A stretch of DNA of 64,000 nt, from NCBI RefSeq assembly GCF_902830275.1, contig NZ_CADESW010000002.1, positions 62,001 to 126,000 of the forward strand, read 5' to 3'. Position numbers and translations under genes: made by a program. Origin of the DNA: Burkholderia stagnalis. Lineage in GTDB: Bacteria > Pseudomonadota > Gammaproteobacteria > Burkholderiales > Burkholderiaceae. The notes below the pieces were generated by a model. The model was not told the origin of the DNA. It made no database searches and saw only the letters and a list, made by a program, of their open reading frames with translations. Of this stretch, positions 1 to 8,029 are shown one piece after another. Position 1 is the stretch's first letter; every line of letters begins with the position of its first letter.

Positions 1-2096
1 TCGGCCGGCAGGTGGAAGCTCGTCAGGTAGATCGCGGGGAAATCCTTCAGCGCCGCGGGCGGCATCAGCACGAAGAAGTTGACGCGGAACGTGCCCCAGT
101 CGAGCTTGCGCACGCTCGTGACCGGCGCCTCCACCGACAGGCCCGTCACGTCGAAACGCAGCACGTCGCCGGGCTTCACGTTCAGCAACTGCGCCAGGCC
201 CGATTCGATCGAGATCTGCGGCGCGCTCGCCGTGCCGAACCAGTCGCCGGCCGTGATCCGGTTGTCGGGCGGCAGCTCGGTCGTATAGGACAGGTTGAAC
301 TCGCGATCGACCAGCCGTCGCGCGTCGTCGTTCTGGTACGCGTCCGGATTCACCGGCTTGCCGTTGATCGCGACGAGGCGGCCGCGCACCATCGGCGCGG
401 GCACCGCGTCGCGCACGCCGTGCGCGGCGAGATACGCGGCGACGTCCGCGCGCTGGTCCGGCTGGATGTCGATCAGGAACTGGTTCGGCGCGTCGGGCGG
501 CGTCGACTGCCGCCAGCCGGCAACGAGATCGTTGCGGGTGATCGCGATCAGCAGCAGGCACATCAGGCCGAGCGCGAGCGCGGTGATCTGCAGCGCGCTC
601 GCGGTGCCGCGCCGGTGCAGCGACGCGAGCGCGTAGCGCCAGCCGAGGCCCGCCGCGACCCGCCCGTTGCGCACCGCGCGCGCCGCCGCGAACAGCGCGA
701 GCCGGGCGATCAGCGCGAAACCGAGCAGCGCGCCCGCGAAGCCGCCCGCAACGATCAGCCCGAGTCTCAGGTTGCCCGCGGCCGCGACCAGCAGCCCCGC
801 GAACAGCACGATGCCGCCCGCGTACGCGGCCCACGCGATGCGCGCCGCGTCGCCCCACTCGCGCCGCAGCACGCGCACCGGCGGCACGCGCGTGAGCGGC
901 GCGAGCGGCGGCAGCGCGAAGCCGAGCAGCAGCACCAGCGCCGCGCCGACGCCGATGGCGGCCGGCCACAGCGTCGGCGGCGGCAGCGCGACCTCGATCA
1001 GGCTGCCGAGCGCCGCGAGCAGCACCCAGTGGCCGGCGTAGCCGAGCGCCGCGCCCGCCACGCCGCCCGCCATGCCGATCCCGATGAATTCGAGCGCGAA
1101 CAGCGCGCCGAGCGTGCGGCGGCTGACACCGAGGCAGCGCATCGTCGCGCAGCCGTCGAGATGGCGCCGCATGTAGCGCTGCGCGGCCATCGCGATCGCG
1201 ACCGCCGCGAGCAGCGCAGTCAGCAGCGCGACCAGCGTGAGGAAATGACGCGCGCGGTCGAGCGTCTGCCGCACCTGCGGCTGGCCCTCCTGCAGCGATT
1301 CGAGGCCGACGCCGCGCAGCTTGCCGCCGTCGACGCGCGCGTGCGCATACGCCTCGAACCGCGCGACCGCCGGCTCGCTGCCGGCCACCAGCAGCCGGTA
1401 CGTGACGCGGCTGCCGTAGCCGGTCAGCCCGGTCGCCGCCAGCTCGTCGGCGCGCATCATCAGCCGCGGCGAGAAATTGACGAACGAGAAGCCGCGATCG
1501 AGCTCGCGCACGATCGACGCCGCGACCGTGAACGTGCGCAGCCCGACGCGCACGGTGTCACCGGCCTTCAGGTGCAATGCATCGAGCAGCGCCGGATCGG
1601 CCCAGACCGTGCCGGGCGCCGGAATCGCCGTCGCCTTGACGGCGTGCGCCCCGCCCGCCGGCGCGATCTCGACCGCGCCGCGCAGCGGATAGCCCGGCGA
1701 CACGGCCTTCACGGCCGCGAGCCGCGCGGGCGGCGCATCGCCGGTCGCCTCGCCGGCGGTCGAGCCGATCATGCTGGGAAAGATGGCCGTGGTCGCGGTG
1801 CGCAGCCCGAGCGCGCGGGCCTCGCGGTCGAAGGACGCATCGACGGGGCGATCGCCGCGCACGACGAAATCGGCGCCGAGCATCTGGCGCGCGTCGCGCT
1901 CGAGCCCCTGGCGCAGCCGGTCGGCGAGAAAGCCGACGCTCGTCAGCGCCGCGACGGCCAGCACCAGCGCGAGCACGAGCAGCGTCAGCTCGCCCGCGCG
2001 CCAGTCGCGCCCGGTCATGCGCACGGCCTGCCGGACGAGGTCACGCCAGCCGAAGCGCCCGGCGTGCGCCGGGCCGCCGGCGCCGGGCCGCGCCAC
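1..2096 (-). CDS. FtsX-family ABC transporter permease (YbbP-like), C-terminal end outside window
   Basis: Inner-membrane permease of the macrolide-exporter/FtsX type; the YbbP subgroup is thought to pair with a small ATPase and act on envelope lipids or proteins, substrate unknown. Reading begins with a short basic stretch, then a transmembrane segment (LLVLALVLAVAALTSVGF), a large periplasmic domain, and a cluster of membrane segments around window positions 1250 to 700 that includes the typical CATMRCLGVSRR loop of this family. The protein is still open at base 1, so roughly the last 140 residues expected for the family are missing. GTG at 2096 is chosen because it leaves 11 bases after the upstream DUF4126 gene and keeps the basic segment before the first helix; ATG at 2018 is the alternative. 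It is probably co-transcribed with the DUF4126 gene. Confidence 0.85.
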   Translation of the reverse strand, partial: MARPGAGGPAHAGRFGWRDLVRQAVRMTGRDWRAGELTLLVLALVLAVAALTSVGFLADRLRQGLERDARQMLGADFVVRGDRPVDASFDREARALGLRTATTAIFPSMIGSTAGEATGDAPPARLAAVKAVSPGYPLRGAVEIAPAGGAHAVKATAIPAPGTVWADPALLDALHLKAGDTVRVGLRTFTVAASIVRELDRGFSFVNFSPRLMMRADELAATGLTGYGSRVTYRLLVAGSEPAVARFEAYAHARVDGGKLRGVGLESLQEGQPQVRQTLDRARHFLTLVALLTALLAAVAIAMAAQRYMRRHLDGCATMRCLGVSRRTLGALFALEFIGIGMAGGVAGAALGYAGHWVLLAALGSLIEVALPPPTLWPAAIGVGAALVLLLGFALPPLAPLTRVPPVRVLRREWGDAARIAWAAYAGGIVLFAGLLVAAAGNLRLGLIVAGGFAGALLGFALIARLALFAAARAVRNGRVAAGLGWRYALASLHRRGTASALQITALALGLMCLLLIAITRNDLVAGWRQSTPPDAPNQFLIDIQPDQRADVAAYLAAHGVRDAVPAPMVRGRLVAINGKPVNPDAYQNDDARRLVDREFNLSYTTELPPDNRITAGDWFGTASAPQISIESGLAQLLNVKPGDVLRFDVTGLSVEAPVTSVRKLDWGTFRVNFFVLMPPAALKDFPAIYLTSFHLPA

Positions 2097-2107
2097 GGTC
2101 GGCGCCG

Positions 2108-2722
2108 TCAATCCCGCTTCCCGGCCGAGTTGAGCCGCGACACCATGTGGTTCGCCATCCCGCGGAAGCCGCCCGACACGCCGCGCCACAAGCGCGGCAG
2201 CGCCCACGCCGAGCATGCGATGAAGGCCGCCAGCAGCAGCAGGAACAGCACCGGCACGAAGAACGCGAGCGCGAGCCCGCCGAACACGAGGCCGTCCTCG
2301 GTCGACGATGCGATCCAGTTCGAGATCGGCTCGGGAGACAGGTTGATGAGCGCGCGCGTGCCGGCCTTCGTCACGTGCGCGGCGCCCGCGAGCGAGCCGC
2401 CCGCGAGGCCGGCGACCGCGAGCACGGTCGGATCGGCATGGCCGAGCGCGCCGGCGGCGAGCACGGCGCCGGCGGGAATGCGGATGAAGGTCTGCACGGC
2501 ATCCCACAGCGAATCGAAGGCGGGAATCTTGTCGGCAAGGAACTCGGCGATCGCCAGCACGGCCGCGGCGCCGATCACCCACGGCGACGTGAGGATGGCG
2601 AGCGTGTCGGGCAGATGGAGCCAGCCGGCGCGCGCCAGCACGCCGGCGATCAGCACCGTCAGGTACAGTCGCAGGCCGCTCGCCCACGCCAGCCCCGCGC
2701 CGAGCGAAATGGCTTCGATCAT
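2108..2722 (-). CDS. DUF4126 domain membrane protein
   Basis: Predicted 204-residue integral membrane protein of the DUF4126 family, function unknown. It opens with MIEAISLGAGLAWASGLRLY, typical of the family, and has about five hydrophobic segments. The last includes a run of leucines near residue 180 and is followed by a basic tail. ATG 2722 is preferred over the upstream ATG at 2830 because AGGAGAG lies just before it and the 36 extra residues are basic and unlike the family. The gene ends 11 bases before the FtsX-type permease, so the two are probably one transcript. No enzymatic motif is visible. Confidence 0.85.
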   Translation of the reverse strand: MIEAISLGAGLAWASGLRLYLTVLIAGVLARAGWLHLPDTLAILTSPWVIGAAAVLAIAEFLADKIPAFDSLWDAVQTFIRIPAGAVLAAGALGHADPTVLAVAGLAGGSLAGAAHVTKAGTRALINLSPEPISNWIASSTEDGLVFGGLALAFFVPVLFLLLLAAFIACSAWALPRLWRGVSGGFRGMANHMVSRLNSAGKRD

Positions 2723-2849
2723 GGCCCTCTCCTTGCACTTTCCGTGCGCTTGCCGATCGATCAGGATGGCCTGCCGCGCGGCGCGTGGCGGCCGGCGGCG
2801 CATGCCGTGTCGCGCGCGGCGCGACGGCATTCAGGCTCGAATGCGTTCC

Positions 2850-2855
2850 ATTATA
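2850..2855 (-). promoter_or_regulatory. Candidate -10 element upstream of the DUF4126 gene
   Basis: A perfect TATAAT on the minus strand, a rare hexamer in this GC-rich sequence. It would give a leader of about 120 bases. No good -35 hexamer is visible at 16-18 bases. Confidence 0.4.
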
Positions 2856-2916
2856 GACAGGCTCGCCGCGCGTCCGGCGCAAATCCGTCTGCGGAGAACC
2901 CCGATGCGGAGAACCC

Positions 2917-3237
2917 TCAGGCGGCCGACGACAGCTTGAGCCCGACCAGCCCCGCGACGATCAGCGACGCGCTGGCGATGCGGGCGACGGTCAGCGCCTC
3001 GCCCATCATCACGATGCCGAACACGAACGCGCCCACCGCGCCGATGCCGGTCCAGACCGCGTACGCGGTGCCGAGCGGCAGCTGGCGCATCGCGATCGCC
3101 AGCAGCCCGAAGCTGGCCAGCGCCGTCACGATCGTGAACACCGACGGCCAGAGCCGGGTGAACCCGTCCGACGATTTGAGGCCGGCCGCCCAGGCCACTT
3201 CCAGCAAACCGGCAATCAGCAACCATACCCACGCCAT
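2917..3237 (-). CDS. gdx: Guanidinium exporter Gdx (SugE-type small multidrug resistance protein)
   Basis: A 106-residue four-helix proton-coupled exporter of the SMR family, Gdx/SugE branch, which expels guanidinium ion as an antiparallel homodimer. Visible marks are the essential glutamate E13 in helix 1 (GLLEVAW) and the [15 protein letters not shown] signature of the SugE branch. The start is set at ATG 3237 rather than 3252: GGAG at 3247-3250 sits nine bases before it, the protein then aligns with SugE from its first residue, and the earlier ATG has no ribosome site. A guanidine-II type aptamer lies directly upstream, which independently supports guanidinium as substrate. Older annotation would call this a quaternary ammonium transporter. 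Confidence 0.93.
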   Translation of the reverse strand: MAWVWLLIAGLLEVAWAAGLKSSDGFTRLWPSVFTIVTALASFGLLAIAMRQLPLGTAYAVWTGIGAVGAFVFGIVMMGEALTVARIASASLIVAGLVGLKLSSAA

Positions 3238-3261
3238 CCCGAACGACTCCATGGATCAGAT

Positions 3262-3305
3262 GGGGCCGTCCCCGTTGAATCGAATGACCCGGGGCCGTCC
3301 CCGGG
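3262..3305 (-). promoter_or_regulatory. Guanidine-II (mini-ykkC) riboswitch of gdx
   Basis: Two adjacent hairpins on the minus strand, each closed by G-C pairs and capped by the tetraloop ACGG, which fits the ACGR loop that defines this class. Hairpin 1 is CCCGGGG-ACGG-CCCCGGG (3305-3288). Hairpin 2 is GGGG-ACGG-CCCC (3273-3262). A 14-base linker separates them and the gdx Shine-Dalgarno begins 11 bases after hairpin 2. The family is known to control guanidine exporters by guanidine-induced loop-loop pairing that frees the ribosome site. Loop sequence, twin architecture and downstream gene all agree. Confidence 0.88.
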
Positions 3306-3312
3306 CCGGGCG

Positions 3313-3318
3313 AGTATA
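3313..3318 (-). promoter_or_regulatory. Candidate -10 element of gdx
   Basis: TATACT on the minus strand, placed so that transcription would begin around 3306, at the first base of riboswitch hairpin 1. No convincing -35 hexamer is seen. The placement relative to the aptamer is the main support. Confidence 0.5.
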
Positions 3319-3345
3319 GCAAGGGGCCGCGGGCCCGCCGCGCGC

Positions 3346-3627
3346 TCACTTCGACACGCGTTTGGGCGCGGCCGTGCCGACGCAGCGATCGTCGCGGTAC
3401 AGCGCCCATTCCTCGCACACGCGGCCGTCCTTGAACACGCACATGCCGACGTCGCCGCCCGGCGTGTTGCGCAGCACGTGGCGTCCGCCGAGCTTCGCGC
3501 AGTTCACCGACGCGGGGTTGGCCATCGCCGTCTTCGGCGACGGCTGCTGCCCGGGCGGCAGCGGTTGGGCGCACACGCCGGACGCGGCGAGCGCCAGTAC
3601 ACCGGAGAGAGCCAGACGGACAAGCAT
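3346..3627 (-). CDS. DUF333-domain secreted protein
   Basis: A 93-residue exported protein with a Sec signal peptide (cleavage near VCA-QP at residue 20) and a DUF333 core: MANPASVNCAKLGG, then GDVGMCVFKDGRVCEEWALY. DUF333 proteins are small periplasmic or outer-membrane-associated proteins; some are described as hemolysin-inhibitor-like, but the general function is unknown. Four core cysteines could form disulfides. The start is ATG 3627, preceded by GAGGA; the longer frame to 3987 adds low-complexity arginine-rich sequence and is rejected. It lies downstream of kdpE, 104 bases away, and is not obviously part of that operon. Confidence 0.8.
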   Translation of the reverse strand: MLVRLALSGVLALAASGVCAQPLPPGQQPSPKTAMANPASVNCAKLGGRHVLRNTPGGDVGMCVFKDGRVCEEWALYRDDRCVGTAAPKRVSK

Positions 3628-3731
3628 CGCATCCTCCTCGTTCGGTTCGCGGAACGGCCAGCATAGCGGGGAATTCGCGACAGGTGTCGACGATCGGGGG
3701 ACGGTTCGCGCTCCCCCGCCCGGCGCGGCGC

Positions 3732-4430
3732 TCAGGCCGCGCCGACCAGCCGGTAGCCGACGCCCGTCTCGGTGACGATGTACTCGGGCTGCGCCGGATC
3801 GCGCTCGAGCTTCTGGCGCAGGTGCGCCATGTAGATGCGCAGGTAGTGATGGCTCTCGACGTGCGACGGCCCCCACACGTCGCGCAGCAGCTGGCGGTGC
3901 GTCAGCACGCGGCCCGCGTGGCGCACGAGCGTCGCGAGCAGCCGGTATTCGAGCGGCGTCAGGTGCACGATCTCGCCGTCGCGCCACACCTGGCGCATCG
4001 CGAGATCGACGGTCACGGTGCCGAAGCTCACCTTCGGCGACTCGCTCGCGCCGCCCAGGTTGCGCCGTCGCAGTTGCGCGCGGATCCGCGCGCGCAGCTC
4101 GGACACGCCGAACGGCTTGGTCAGGTAGTCGTCCGCGCCGGCATCGAGCGCGGCGACCTTCTCGTCCTCCTGCGTGCGCGCGGACAGCACGATCACGGGC
4201 ACCTCGGACCAGCCGCGCAGCTCGCGGATCACGTCGAGGCCGTCGGTGTCCGGCAGGCCGAGATCGACGATCACGAGATCGGGCTTGCGGGTCGCCGCGT
4301 CGATCAGCCCCTGCTTGCCGGTCTCGGCCTCGAACACGGCGATGTCCTCGTCCTCGAGCGCGGCGCGCACGAAACGGCGGATCTGTTTTTCGTCCTCGAT
4401 CAGGACGACGGTCAGGCTCGGTTCACTCAT
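3732..4430 (-). CDS. kdpE: KdpE response regulator
   Basis: A 232-residue OmpR-family regulator that activates kdpFABC when phosphorylated by KdpD under potassium limitation or osmotic stress. Residues 1-120 form the receiver (acidic pair E12/D13, phospho-acceptor D56 in VIVDLGLPD, and the YLTKPF lysine). The rest is a winged-helix DNA-binding domain with LTPLEYRLLATLVRHAGRVL and a YIVTETGVGYRL end. The start overlaps the end of kdpD by eight bases, indicating translational coupling. A KdpE-type operator is seen upstream of the kdp structural genes (12237-12253). Confidence 0.97.
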   Translation of the reverse strand: MSEPSLTVVLIEDEKQIRRFVRAALEDEDIAVFEAETGKQGLIDAATRKPDLVIVDLGLPDTDGLDVIRELRGWSEVPVIVLSARTQEDEKVAALDAGADDYLTKPFGVSELRARIRAQLRRRNLGGASESPKVSFGTVTVDLAMRQVWRDGEIVHLTPLEYRLLATLVRHAGRVLTHRQLLRDVWGPSHVESHHYLRIYMAHLRQKLERDPAQPEYIVTETGVGYRLVGAA

Positions 4431-7263
4431 GGTCTTGCGGTGGCTCGGATGATGACGGCGCGTGCAGCGCCTCGGCTTCGTCGTCGGATGCGGCGGGCGC
4501 CGCGGGCGGCGTCTCGACCGGCAGCGTGAACCAGAAACGCGCGCCCGTCACGCGGCCGTCGGGCGCGGTGCGGTTGAGCGCGCCGATTCTACCGCCGTGC
4601 GCCTCGACGATCGCGCGGCAGATCGCGAGCCCGAGGCCGATGCCGGGCGTCGCCGATTCCTTCTCGCCGCGCGTGAACTTGTCGAAGATGCGGGTCTGCA
4701 TGCCGGGCGGCAGGCCGGGGCCGTGATCGTCGACGTGCACGCGCACGAACGGTTGCCCGTCCTCGGTCACGCGTTCCGCGCCGATCTCGATCGGCGTATC
4801 GGGCGGCGTGTATTTCGCGGCGTTCTCGAACAGGTTGGTGAACAGGCGCTCCATCAGCACCGCGTCCATCTGCAGCAGCGGCAGGTCGAGCGGCAGCGCG
4901 ACGCGCGCCGGATGGCGCGCGAGCACGCGCTTGCACGCGGCGAGCGCCGCGCCGACGGTTTCCTCGAGCAGCGACCACTGGCGCTTCAGCTGCAGGCTGC
5001 CGGCCTGCAGCCGCGCCATGTCGAGCAGGTTGGTGACGATGCCCGTCATCCGCAGCGCCTCGTCGTGGATCGCCTCGACGAGCTCGTCCTCGCGCGGCCC
5101 GTGCCGCGGGGCCGCCGCGTCGCCGTGCAGCGCGGCCGCGCGCGCGTTCGCGAGCATCGACGAGAAGCCGACGATCGTCGTGAGCGGCGTGCGCAGGTCG
5201 TGCGAGATCGCCGACAGCAGCGAGTTGCGCAGCCGCTCCGACTCCATGCTGACCAGCGCGTCGCGCGCGATCTCGACGTAATGCACGCGCTCGAGCGCCA
5301 GCGCGATCTGCGCGGCGAACGCGTCGAGCATCCGCTGCTGCTCGGGCACTTCGAGCTCGCGCGGCTCCCGCGACGCGACCGCCAGCACGCCGCGCGTGCG
5401 CATCGGCGCCTTCAGCGGCAGGTACAGCGCGGCCGTCGCCGGCAGCGTGTCGGTGCCGTGGCCGGCCGGCTTCTGCTGGTCGTACACCCACTGGCCGACG
5501 TCGCTGTCGAGATCGGTGCCCGTCAGCGTGACGGCCGCGTCGGGCTCCTCGATCTTCTGCTGCACCTTGTCCGCGCTGTCCGGCAGCAGGATCGCGACGC
5601 GCGCGCGGAACACCTCGCTCACGTGCCGGCTGCCGATCTCGACGATCTGCTCGGTGGTCAGCGCCGCGCCGAGCTCGCGCGCCATCGCGTAGATCGCGCC
5701 CGTGCGGCGCTCGCGCCGCTGCGCGACGTCCGCCGCGCGGGTCAGGCTCGACGTCAGGTGGCTGATCACGAGCGACGTCAGCAGCATCCCGAAGAACGTC
5801 AGCAGGTACTGCGTATCGCTGACCGAGAACGACATGCGCGGCGGCACGAAGAAGAAGTCGAACGCGGCCACCGACAGGAACGACTGCACGACGCCCGGCC
5901 CGCGCCCGAGGCGCACCGCCGAGAACACGACGCCGAGCAGGTACAGCATCACCAGGTTGGTCAGGTCGAGCCGGTCGTGCACCGCGCTCGCGATCACCGT
6001 GATCGCCGCGCAGATCGCGGCCGCATACAGGTAATGCCGCGGCGGCGACCGGTGGCCGCCGAGATGCGCGAACGCGTCGCGCCAGTCGCGCGCACGCGCG
6101 TCGAGCGGCGCGGCGCGCACCTCGTCGCTCGCGGACGCGCGAATCAGCATCAGGTCGACGTCGCCCGCGCGTTCGGCCAGCTTCTCGCCGAACGGCCGCG
6201 CGAACCAGCGCGCGAGCCCGGCCTTCTGCGAACCGCCCGCGACGACCTTCGACACGTTGCGCACCTTCGCATAGCCGATCAGCGCGGCCACCGCATCGCT
6301 GCCGGCGAGCGTGGCCGTCTCGGCGCCGAGCTCGGCGGCGAGCTTCAGCGCGTCGAGCGTGCGCACGCGCTGCGCGTCGGGCAGGCGCTGCAGCCGCGGC
6401 GTCTCGACGTACACGGCGATCCAGTCGGCCTTCAGGCTCGCGGCGAGCCGCGCGGCCGCGCGCACCAGCGTGGGCGCCTCCGGCCCCGGCCCGACGCATA
6501 CCAGCAGCCGCTCGCGCGCCTGCCAGATGCGCTGGATCGAGCGGTCGGCGCGGTATTCGCGCATCTGCGCGTCGACGCGGTCGGCGGTGCGCCGCAGCGC
6601 CAGCTCGCGCAGCGCGATCAGGTTGCCCTTGCGGAAGAAGTTGCGCACCGCGCGCTCGGCCTGCTGCGCGAGGTAGACCTTGCCGTCGCGCATCCGCTCG
6701 AGCAGTTCCTCGGCCGGCAGGTCGACGAGCGTCACCTCGTCGGCCGCGTCGAACACGCGGTCGGGCACCGTCTCCCACACGCGGATGCCGGTGATCGCGC
6801 CGACCACGTCGTTCAGGCTGTCGAGGTGCTGCACGTTGACGGTCGTATAGACGTCGATGCCCGCATCGAGCAGTTCGTAGACGTCCTGCCAGCGCTTCAG
6901 GTGGCGCGCGCCCTGCACGTTCGAGTGCGCGAGCTCGTCGACGAGGATCAGCCCCGGCGCGCGCGCGAGCGCGGCGTCGAGATCGAACTCGGCGAGCGTG
7001 CGGCCGCGGTAGTCGATCCGCGCGAGCGGCAGCACCTCGAGGCCGTCGAGCAGCGCGGCGGTCTCGCCGCGGCCGTGGGTCTCGACGATGCCGACGACGA
7101 CGTCGACGCCGTCCTGCCTGCGCTGGCGCGCGGCCTGCAGCATCGCGTAGGTCTTGCCGACGCCGGCGGAGGCGCCGAAGAAGATCTTGAGCTGGCCGCG
7201 CCGCTGCTTTTCTTCGTCACGCTGCAGCTTGTCGAGGAGTTGGTCGGGATCGGGACGGTTCAT
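4423..7263 (-). CDS. kdpD: KdpD osmosensitive potassium-channel histidine kinase
   Basis: A 946-residue membrane sensor kinase controlling KdpE. In order: N-terminal KdpD domain with Walker A GASAGVGKT (residues 30-38) and Walker B (LILVDELAHSN); a universal-stress-protein domain around residues 250-370 (VCVGPGPEAPTLV); four close transmembrane segments around 400-500; a GAF-like region; HisKA with the phospho-acceptor H688 in SHDLRTPL; and a HATPase domain ending in GIGLGLAICRAIVEAHGG. Length and order match the family. It lies 166 bases downstream of kdpC, with an intervening hairpin that may lower its expression relative to the pump genes. Confidence 0.97.
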   Translation of the reverse strand: MNRPDPDQLLDKLQRDEEKQRRGQLKIFFGASAGVGKTYAMLQAARQRRQDGVDVVVGIVETHGRGETAALLDGLEVLPLARIDYRGRTLAEFDLDAALARAPGLILVDELAHSNVQGARHLKRWQDVYELLDAGIDVYTTVNVQHLDSLNDVVGAITGIRVWETVPDRVFDAADEVTLVDLPAEELLERMRDGKVYLAQQAERAVRNFFRKGNLIALRELALRRTADRVDAQMREYRADRSIQRIWQARERLLVCVGPGPEAPTLVRAAARLAASLKADWIAVYVETPRLQRLPDAQRVRTLDALKLAAELGAETATLAGSDAVAALIGYAKVRNVSKVVAGGSQKAGLARWFARPFGEKLAERAGDVDLMLIRASASDEVRAAPLDARARDWRDAFAHLGGHRSPPRHYLYAAAICAAITVIASAVHDRLDLTNLVMLYLLGVVFSAVRLGRGPGVVQSFLSVAAFDFFFVPPRMSFSVSDTQYLLTFFGMLLTSLVISHLTSSLTRAADVAQRRERRTGAIYAMARELGAALTTEQIVEIGSRHVSEVFRARVAILLPDSADKVQQKIEEPDAAVTLTGTDLDSDVGQWVYDQQKPAGHGTDTLPATAALYLPLKAPMRTRGVLAVASREPRELEVPEQQRMLDAFAAQIALALERVHYVEIARDALVSMESERLRNSLLSAISHDLRTPLTTIVGFSSMLANARAAALHGDAAAPRHGPREDELVEAIHDEALRMTGIVTNLLDMARLQAGSLQLKRQWSLLEETVGAALAACKRVLARHPARVALPLDLPLLQMDAVLMERLFTNLFENAAKYTPPDTPIEIGAERVTEDGQPFVRVHVDDHGPGLPPGMQTRIFDKFTRGEKESATPGIGLGLAICRAIVEAHGGRIGALNRTAPDGRVTGARFWFTLPVETPPAAPAASDDEAEALHAPSSSEPPQDHE

Positions 7264-7327
7264 GCGTCAAAAGGAAGGCAAAACGCGTGGTACGGCGCGT
7301 GTACGAGCATTGTTGATCCAAATCGCC

Positions 7328-7357
7328 ACAAAAGGCAAAGACGGCGCAAGCGCCGTC
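7328..7357 (-). terminator. Hairpin with T-rich tail between kdpC and kdpD
   Basis: On the minus strand GACGGCG-CTTG-CGCCGTC (7357-7340) is followed by TTTGCCTTTTG. The tail is interrupted, so termination may be partial, which would uncouple the high-output pump genes from the two-component genes. Read by eye, without an energy calculation. Confidence 0.5.
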
Positions 7358-7429
7358 GGGCAAACGCGCGTACGGCGCGAAGCGCGCCGCGCCGCGCCGT
7401 ACGCGGGAACGGCATCCGCACGCGGTGCG

Positions 7430-8011
7430 TCAGTGCGCCGCCTGCGCCGCATCGAGCGCGAGATTGAGCTTCAGCACGTTCACGCGCGGCTCGCCGAGCA
7501 CGCCGAACTGGCGAGCGCTCGTGTTCGCGGCAACCAGCTGCGCGACCGCGTCGGGCGACAGCTTGCGCGCCTTCGCGACCCGCTCGACCTGGTAGGCCGC
7601 CGCGGCCGGCGTGATCTCCGGATCGAGTCCGCTCGCGGACGCGGTCACGAGATCGACCGGCACCGGCTTCGACAGGTCGGTGCCCGCGTCGCGCAGCGCG
7701 GCGATGCGCGCCTTCACCTGGTCGGCGAGCGACGGGTTCAGCGGGCCGAGGTTCGAGCCGCCGGAGCCGCTCGCGTTGTACGGCATCGGCGACGTGGCCG
7801 ACAGCCGGCCCCAGAAATACTTCGGCGCATCGAACGGCTGGCCGATCAGCGCGGAGCCGACGACCTTGCCGTCCTTTTCGATCAGGCTGCCGTTCGCCTG
7901 CGACGGGAATACGACCTGGCCGAACACGGTCATCACGGCCGGATACGCGAGCCCGGTGACGGCGGTCAGCACGACGAAGAGCACGACGAGCGGACGAATC
8001 AACGTTTTCAT
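7430..8011 (-). CDS. kdpC: KdpC, potassium-transporting ATPase subunit C
   Basis: A 193-residue single-span accessory subunit of the KdpFABC pump, inner membrane with a periplasmic domain. The N-terminal helix ([20 protein letters not shown]) is followed by family motifs [23 protein letters not shown], the serine/asparagine stretch [15 protein letters not shown], and [19 protein letters not shown]. The length is normal. It begins 18 bases after kdpB ends and is the last pump subunit before the kdpC/kdpD hairpin. Confidence 0.97.
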   Translation of the reverse strand: MKTLIRPLVVLFVVLTAVTGLAYPAVMTVFGQVVFPSQANGSLIEKDGKVVGSALIGQPFDAPKYFWGRLSATSPMPYNASGSGGSNLGPLNPSLADQVKARIAALRDAGTDLSKPVPVDLVTASASGLDPEITPAAAAYQVERVAKARKLSPDAVAQLVAANTSARQFGVLGEPRVNVLKLNLALDAAQAAH

Positions 8012-8029
8012 GATGGTTCCTTCGAGACC

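Noticed and set aside
12..2939. 975-residue plus-strand open frame
   Set aside because: Antisense to the FtsX permease and DUF4126 genes; arginine-rich with no domain.
3696..3717. A third GGGGGACGG element resembling a mini-ykkC hairpin
   Set aside because: It occurs singly, the loop would be CGGTTCGCGC rather than ACGR, and on the plus strand it precedes no gene. At most it is a weak hairpin after kdpE.
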